Below are positions 61,122-64,000 of a stretch of 64,000 nucleotides of DNA, piece after piece (the stretch's first letter is position 1; each line of letters begins with the position of its first letter). The stretch comes from CAIKMD01 sp963803265. GTDB taxonomy: Bacteria > Pseudomonadota > Alphaproteobacteria > ATCC43930 > CGMCC-115725. The translations under genes were made by a program, and so were the position numbers. The notes below the pieces were generated by a model. The model had not been told where the DNA came from. It was given only the letters and a program-made list of their open reading frames with translations, and ran no database searches. Location of the stretch: positions 236,514 through 300,513 of the forward strand of contig CAWDLZ010000017.1 in the NCBI GenBank assembly GCA_963803265.1, in the 5' to 3' direction.

Positions 61122-61643
61122 ATGGCCAATCGGAAAACCAGATCGAGGTCGGGGAAACGGGCGAAACTGGCGTCGAGGCGCAAACCGGAAGCGATGCGAG
61201 CGACGCGGCGCGTGGCCAAACCCAAGGCGAAAGCAAAAACGAAAGCGCAAGCGCAGCCGCGCCCCCGGCACAAATTCAGCGTCAGCCATCGTCGCGAGGA
61301 AGATTTCAAGGCGGGGCTTCGCGCCCATGCTGCCTATCGCGATCTCGGCATCAACGCGGCGACCGGCGGCATGGCAGTGGCGCATGTCATCCGACACACC
61401 CGGCCCGCCGAGGAAGAAGGCGCGGGGCTGTGGCATTACCACGATGTCGATTTCCAGATGATCTATGTCTTAAAAGGCTGGATCACCACTGAGATGGAGG
61501 GGCTCGGGGCCCACACGATGCGCGAAGGCTCATGCTGGCTCCAGCCGCCGCGGATCGTCCATGCGGTGCGCGAATATTCCGACGATTGCGAACTGCTGGA
61601 AATCGTCATGCCCGCCGCTTTCGACACCGTGACGCTGGAATAG
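61122..61643 (+). CDS. Cupin-domain protein with histone H1-like basic tail
   Basis: 173 residues. GGGGAGG lies 7 bases before the ATG, so the basic N-terminal tail is part of the protein. The first 50 residues are Lys/Arg/Ala-rich (KPKAKAKTKAQAQPRPRHK). The cupin barrel follows with GLWHYHDVDFQMIYVLKGW (H-x-H plus Gln), MREGSCWLQPPRIVHAV (second motif His) and LEIVMPAAFDT. Metal-binding residues are mostly present. The tail might bind nucleic acid or a membrane surface; this is inference. The substrate is unknown. Confidence 0.82.
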   Translation: MANRKTRSRSGKRAKLASRRKPEAMRATRRVAKPKAKAKTKAQAQPRPRHKFSVSHRREEDFKAGLRAHAAYRDLGINAATGGMAVAHVIRHTRPAEEEGAGLWHYHDVDFQMIYVLKGWITTEMEGLGAHTMREGSCWLQPPRIVHAVREYSDDCELLEIVMPAAFDTVTLE

Positions 61644-61699
61644 CGGCGGCAGAGCCGCGCCAACGAAACTAGTCCGTTTGGGTACTGAAGAGACCGACG

Positions 61700-61724
61700 T
61701 AGCGCGACCACTGAAGGCCGTTTA
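61700..61724 (+). repeat. 25-base direct repeat, copy 1
   Basis: The sequence starting TAGCGCGACCACTGAAGGCC recurs exactly at 63929-63953, and the next 15 bases are also similar. This copy lies 97 bases upstream of the solute-binding protein start, so it may be a regulatory or duplicated upstream element. Confidence 0.75.
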
Positions 61725-61821
61725 TAAAGGCAAAGCGGACCTCACACGAACGCGGTGCTTCAAAGTAGTCAAGTTCTCGGGCGCTACGACGAGCCGCCGC
61801 GTACGGCAACGGGAGGAAGAA

Positions 61822-62790
61822 ATGTTGGCTCGTTTCAAGCGCCTTTCGGCTTACGCGGCGGCGGTTGCGGGACCGATCCTCTTCTGCGCGGGCCATGCGG
61901 CCCTAGCGGCCGACCACCTCCGGGTCGGCACCCCTGAGGAAAGCGCCTTCATGTTCGCCATCCTCGACGTCGGGATCGAAGCAAAGATTTTCGAGAAGCA
62001 CGATCTAACGGTCGAGAGGATCGACTTTTCCGGCGGCGGCAAGCTGCAGGAAGGGATGACGGCGGGCGCCGTCGATATCTCGCTGACCGGCAATGGCGAG
62101 ATGGCGTTCGTCGCCAAGGGCGCCGCCGAGAAAGCCGTCGCCGTAACCGCCGGGCCGCCGGTCAACATGGTAATCATCGTCCGCAACGATGGTGACATCA
62201 CCAAGCCCGGCGACCTCGAGGGCAAGACCATCGGTGTCACCTCGCCGACCTCGCTAACTTCATGGCTCGCCATGGCCTTCGCGCAGCACCAGGGTTGGGG
62301 ACCGGATGGAGTCAAGCGCGCCTCGATCGGCGGCATGAGCAGCCAGGTCGCCGGACTCCTGGTCAAGAACGTCAACGCGATCATCGGCCCGACCGAAGGC
62401 GCATATCTGCTTCAAGCCAAAGGTCAGGCTCTGCCCCTGATCACCTTCGGCGATATCAATCTGTTCATCACGCATGCCCTTTATGCGCGCGACAGCCTGA
62501 TGAGCGAACATCCCGATGATCTGCGGCGTTTCCTCGCCGGCTGGTTCGAGACCGTCAGATTCGTGCGCGCGAATAAGGCCGAGACGATCAAGCTGGTCGC
62601 GCCCGCCACTAAGTTGCCGCCCGACATCGCGGGAAAGATCTACGATCTCGAGACGCCGGCGCTGTCGGTAACCGGCCGCTTCGATCCCAAGGCAGTCAAC
62701 GTCATGGTGCAATCCTTCGTCAACCTCGGCCTGCTCGATCGCCGGCCCCGGGCCGCCGATCTCTACACCGAGGCATTTTTGCCGCAATAA
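61822..62790 (+). CDS. ABC transporter substrate-binding protein (NMT1/SsuA-like)
   Basis: 322 residues from ATG 61822, with GGGAGGAAG upstream. The signal peptide is MLARFKRLSAYAAAVAGPIL, ending about ALAA. Mature-part motifs are LRVGTPEESAFMFAILDVGI, GAVDISLTGNGEMAFVAKGA, LEGKTIGVTSPTSLTSWLAM and FGDINLFITHALYA. It binds a small ligand in the periplasm; the next gene is an amidohydrolase, so the ligand may be its substrate. The frame open from 61678 upstream covers the repeat and is not taken. Transporter subunits are not in the window. Confidence 0.85.
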   Translation: MLARFKRLSAYAAAVAGPILFCAGHAALAADHLRVGTPEESAFMFAILDVGIEAKIFEKHDLTVERIDFSGGGKLQEGMTAGAVDISLTGNGEMAFVAKGAAEKAVAVTAGPPVNMVIIVRNDGDITKPGDLEGKTIGVTSPTSLTSWLAMAFAQHQGWGPDGVKRASIGGMSSQVAGLLVKNVNAIIGPTEGAYLLQAKGQALPLITFGDINLFITHALYARDSLMSEHPDDLRRFLAGWFETVRFVRANKAETIKLVAPATKLPPDIAGKIYDLETPALSVTGRFDPKAVNVMVQSFVNLGLLDRRPRAADLYTEAFLPQ

Positions 62791-62830
62791 GCCGAGCGAC
62801 CGAACGCGCGGCGCCGATTGGAGGATGACG

Positions 62831-63716
62831 ATGGACGCAAAGCTCAAGGTTCCTTTTCCGCCCGACCCCAATCCCCACAAGCCGCGCTTCGTGGTGCCGC
62901 CCGGAACCTGCGACACACATTTCCATATCTTCGGGCCGCCGCAAATCTTCCCTTTCGTCGAGAGCCGGCTCTACACCCCGCCCGCAGCGCCGATTGAGCA
63001 TTACTTGTCCGTGGCTAAGGCGATCGGCATAGAGCGCGGCGTGCTGGTGGTGCCGGCCGTACACGGCTTCGAGAACGCGGTGATGCACGACGCACTTTCC
63101 AAAGCGGATGGCCGGCTGCGCGGCATGATCCGGGCGAATCCCGACCTTACCGCGGCCGATAACCGCGTGCCTCCATGCGCGCGGTGTGCGCGGCATCCGT
63201 TTCAACTTCATCAGGCAGCTCGGCGGCGACTTCGACGAGGCGGGCATGCTGCGCATCATCTCCCGCCTTAAGGGGCTACCCTGGGCGGTCGATTTCCACA
63301 TCGAGGCCAGCCTGATTGAAGAGAACGCCGAGCTGTTGAGCCGCATCGAAATGCCAGTGATCATCGACCATTTCGGTGGGGTCGACAGCCGGAAGGGTCT
63401 CGACCAGCCCGCCTTGCGCGTCCTTCTCGACCTCGTGGCGCTGCCGCATATGTGGGTGAAGATCAGTTCCGGCGACCGCCGGCTCGCTGCCGGTGAGCGC
63501 TATGAAGATATCGTCGCCATGGCGCGCGCGCTGATCGCTCGCGCACCCGACCGCGTCATCTGGGGCAGCGACTGGCCGCATGCCTATGTCTATGAGGCCG
63601 GCCAACAGATCAACGACGGCGATCTGATCAGCTTCATGCTGGATTTCGCGCCCGACGAGACCGCGCGGCGCAAAGTCCTGGTCAACAACCCGGCCCGGCT
63701 TTTCGGTTTCGGCTGA
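62831..63716 (+). CDS. Amidohydrolase family 2 (pyrone-dicarboxylate hydrolase-like), frameshifted
   Basis: A TIM-barrel metal hydrolase. Start ATG 62831 lies 6 bases after GGAGG (62825 is an alternative). The N-terminal part has CDTHFHIFGPPQIFPF (metal His-x-His) and HYLSVAKAIGIERGVLVVPA, and reads to NPDLTAADNRV. At 63170-63171 the frame breaks; removing one C from GTGCCTCCATG gives LHARGVRGIRFNFIRQLGGD. The rest has MPVIIDHFGGVDSRKGLDQP and RVIWGSDWPHAYVYE and ends at 63716. The corrected length is about 295 residues, typical for the family. It probably opens a lactone or amide in aromatic breakdown. Confidence 0.88.
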
Positions 63717-64000
63717 GCCGCCGAACGGGCGTCCTTCCGATTGGCCAAGTCGCACGCCGTGGCCAAACCTTCAGAGCCCGTCTCGCGCCAAATTACGGGT
63801 CCCATCGCCAAATCGACCGTAGATGGGGTCGGAGGCCGACGGGATATCCACCCCTTTCAGGGCCTACGTGCCTTGACCCCTTGGCTGAACTTCGCACGCG
63901 CTCCCAGCGGGACGCGCCGGTTCCTGCCTAGCGCGACCACTGAAGGCCGTTTACACAGGCGAAGGAGACATTGGGTGAACGGTGCCGTTCTTCTCACTTT
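63717..64000. other. Terminal intergenic region
   Basis: No gene start was recognised in the last 284 bases. The region holds the second copy of the 25-base repeat. The sequence after it (GGCGAAGGAGACATTGGG) resembles the leader of the solute-binding protein gene downstream of copy 1. Confidence 0.4.
63929..63953 (+). repeat. 25-base direct repeat, copy 2
   Basis: An exact copy of the element at 61700-61724, here about 50 bases from the window end. By analogy with copy 1, a further related gene may start beyond the window. Confidence 0.75.

Noticed and set aside
5272..63171. Programmed ribosomal +1 frameshifting as the main explanation of the GTG-C-CTC sites
   Set aside because: The affected genes are unrelated, no slippery stop context is present, and other genes show different one-base slips, so sequence error or plain mutation is more likely.
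1..64000. tRNA, rRNA and riboswitch genes
   Set aside because: I saw no cloverleaf, rRNA or known riboswitch consensus while reading intergenic regions; most gaps are under 200 bases.

Overview
This is a GC-rich chromosomal segment that looks alphaproteobacterial. The reasons are a Caulobacter-type Tad pilus operon (cpaB-C-D-E-F), at least twelve FNR/FixK-type TTGA-N6-TCAA sites in promoter positions, and the mix of stress and metabolic families. A Hyphomicrobiales-like host is my inference; no rRNA or tRNA gene was seen, so the genus is open.

Layout. 1-7.4 kb, minus strand: Tad pilus genes cpaF (cut by the window edge), cpaE, cpaD, cpaC, cpaB (frameshifted), then a TPR lipoprotein and a 55-aa membrane protein. 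7.5-10.1 kb: a methyltransferase gene split by an IS1380-family element with a TTAG target duplication, then a decayed TadG-like pilus gene. 10.3-13.8 kb: a cysteine-rich repeat lipoprotein followed by DsbA-like, thioredoxin-CcdA and DsbB-like genes. 13.8-20.8 kb: stress genes (di-iron ferritin-like protein, Hsp20, cytochrome c, BON protein, universal stress protein, Lon-family protease). 20-24 kb: an overlapping operon of ornithine decarboxylase, cyclic-2,3-diphosphoglycerate-synthetase-like protein, carbamate kinase and an RMD1/DUF155 protein. 24.4-31.2 kb: PolX, a universal stress protein, Fpg, an acyl-CoA ligase/ACP/acyltransferase fusion and a CBS protein. 31.2-35.3 kb: an overlapping operon pncB-pncA-phnN-thymidine/AMP phosphorylase. 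35.4-41.7 kb: DUF3775, Pcm, an ABC-2 exporter and MacAB. 42-47.5 kb: an 1826-aa secreted repeat protein with an N-terminal ParB-like nuclease domain. 47.5-58.9 kb: a decayed P-type H+-ATPase, a degenerate receiver, a solute-binding protein, an Old Yellow Enzyme, a DUF4214 surface protein, a TRAP fragment, NUDIX, RNase Z-like protein, quinone reductase and exonuclease III. 59-64 kb: GMC oxidoreductase, cupin, solute-binding protein and amidohydrolase, likely small-molecule catabolism.

How it fits together. Between 10.5 and 57.3 kb most transcription units start 55-95 bases downstream of a TTGA-N6-TCAA palindrome, several of them between divergent genes. I read the region as a low-oxygen (FNR/FixK) stress and survival island covering periplasmic thiol redox, protein quality control, DNA repair, lipid repair, PRPP/NAD salvage and carbamoyl-phosphate/polyamine metabolism. 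The regulator itself is not in the window.

Quality caveat. At least ten otherwise open genes carry a single-base frameshift. Three share the same change (GTGCTC read as GTGCCTC). These may be assembly errors rather than real mutations, so frameshifted genes are described with both halves.
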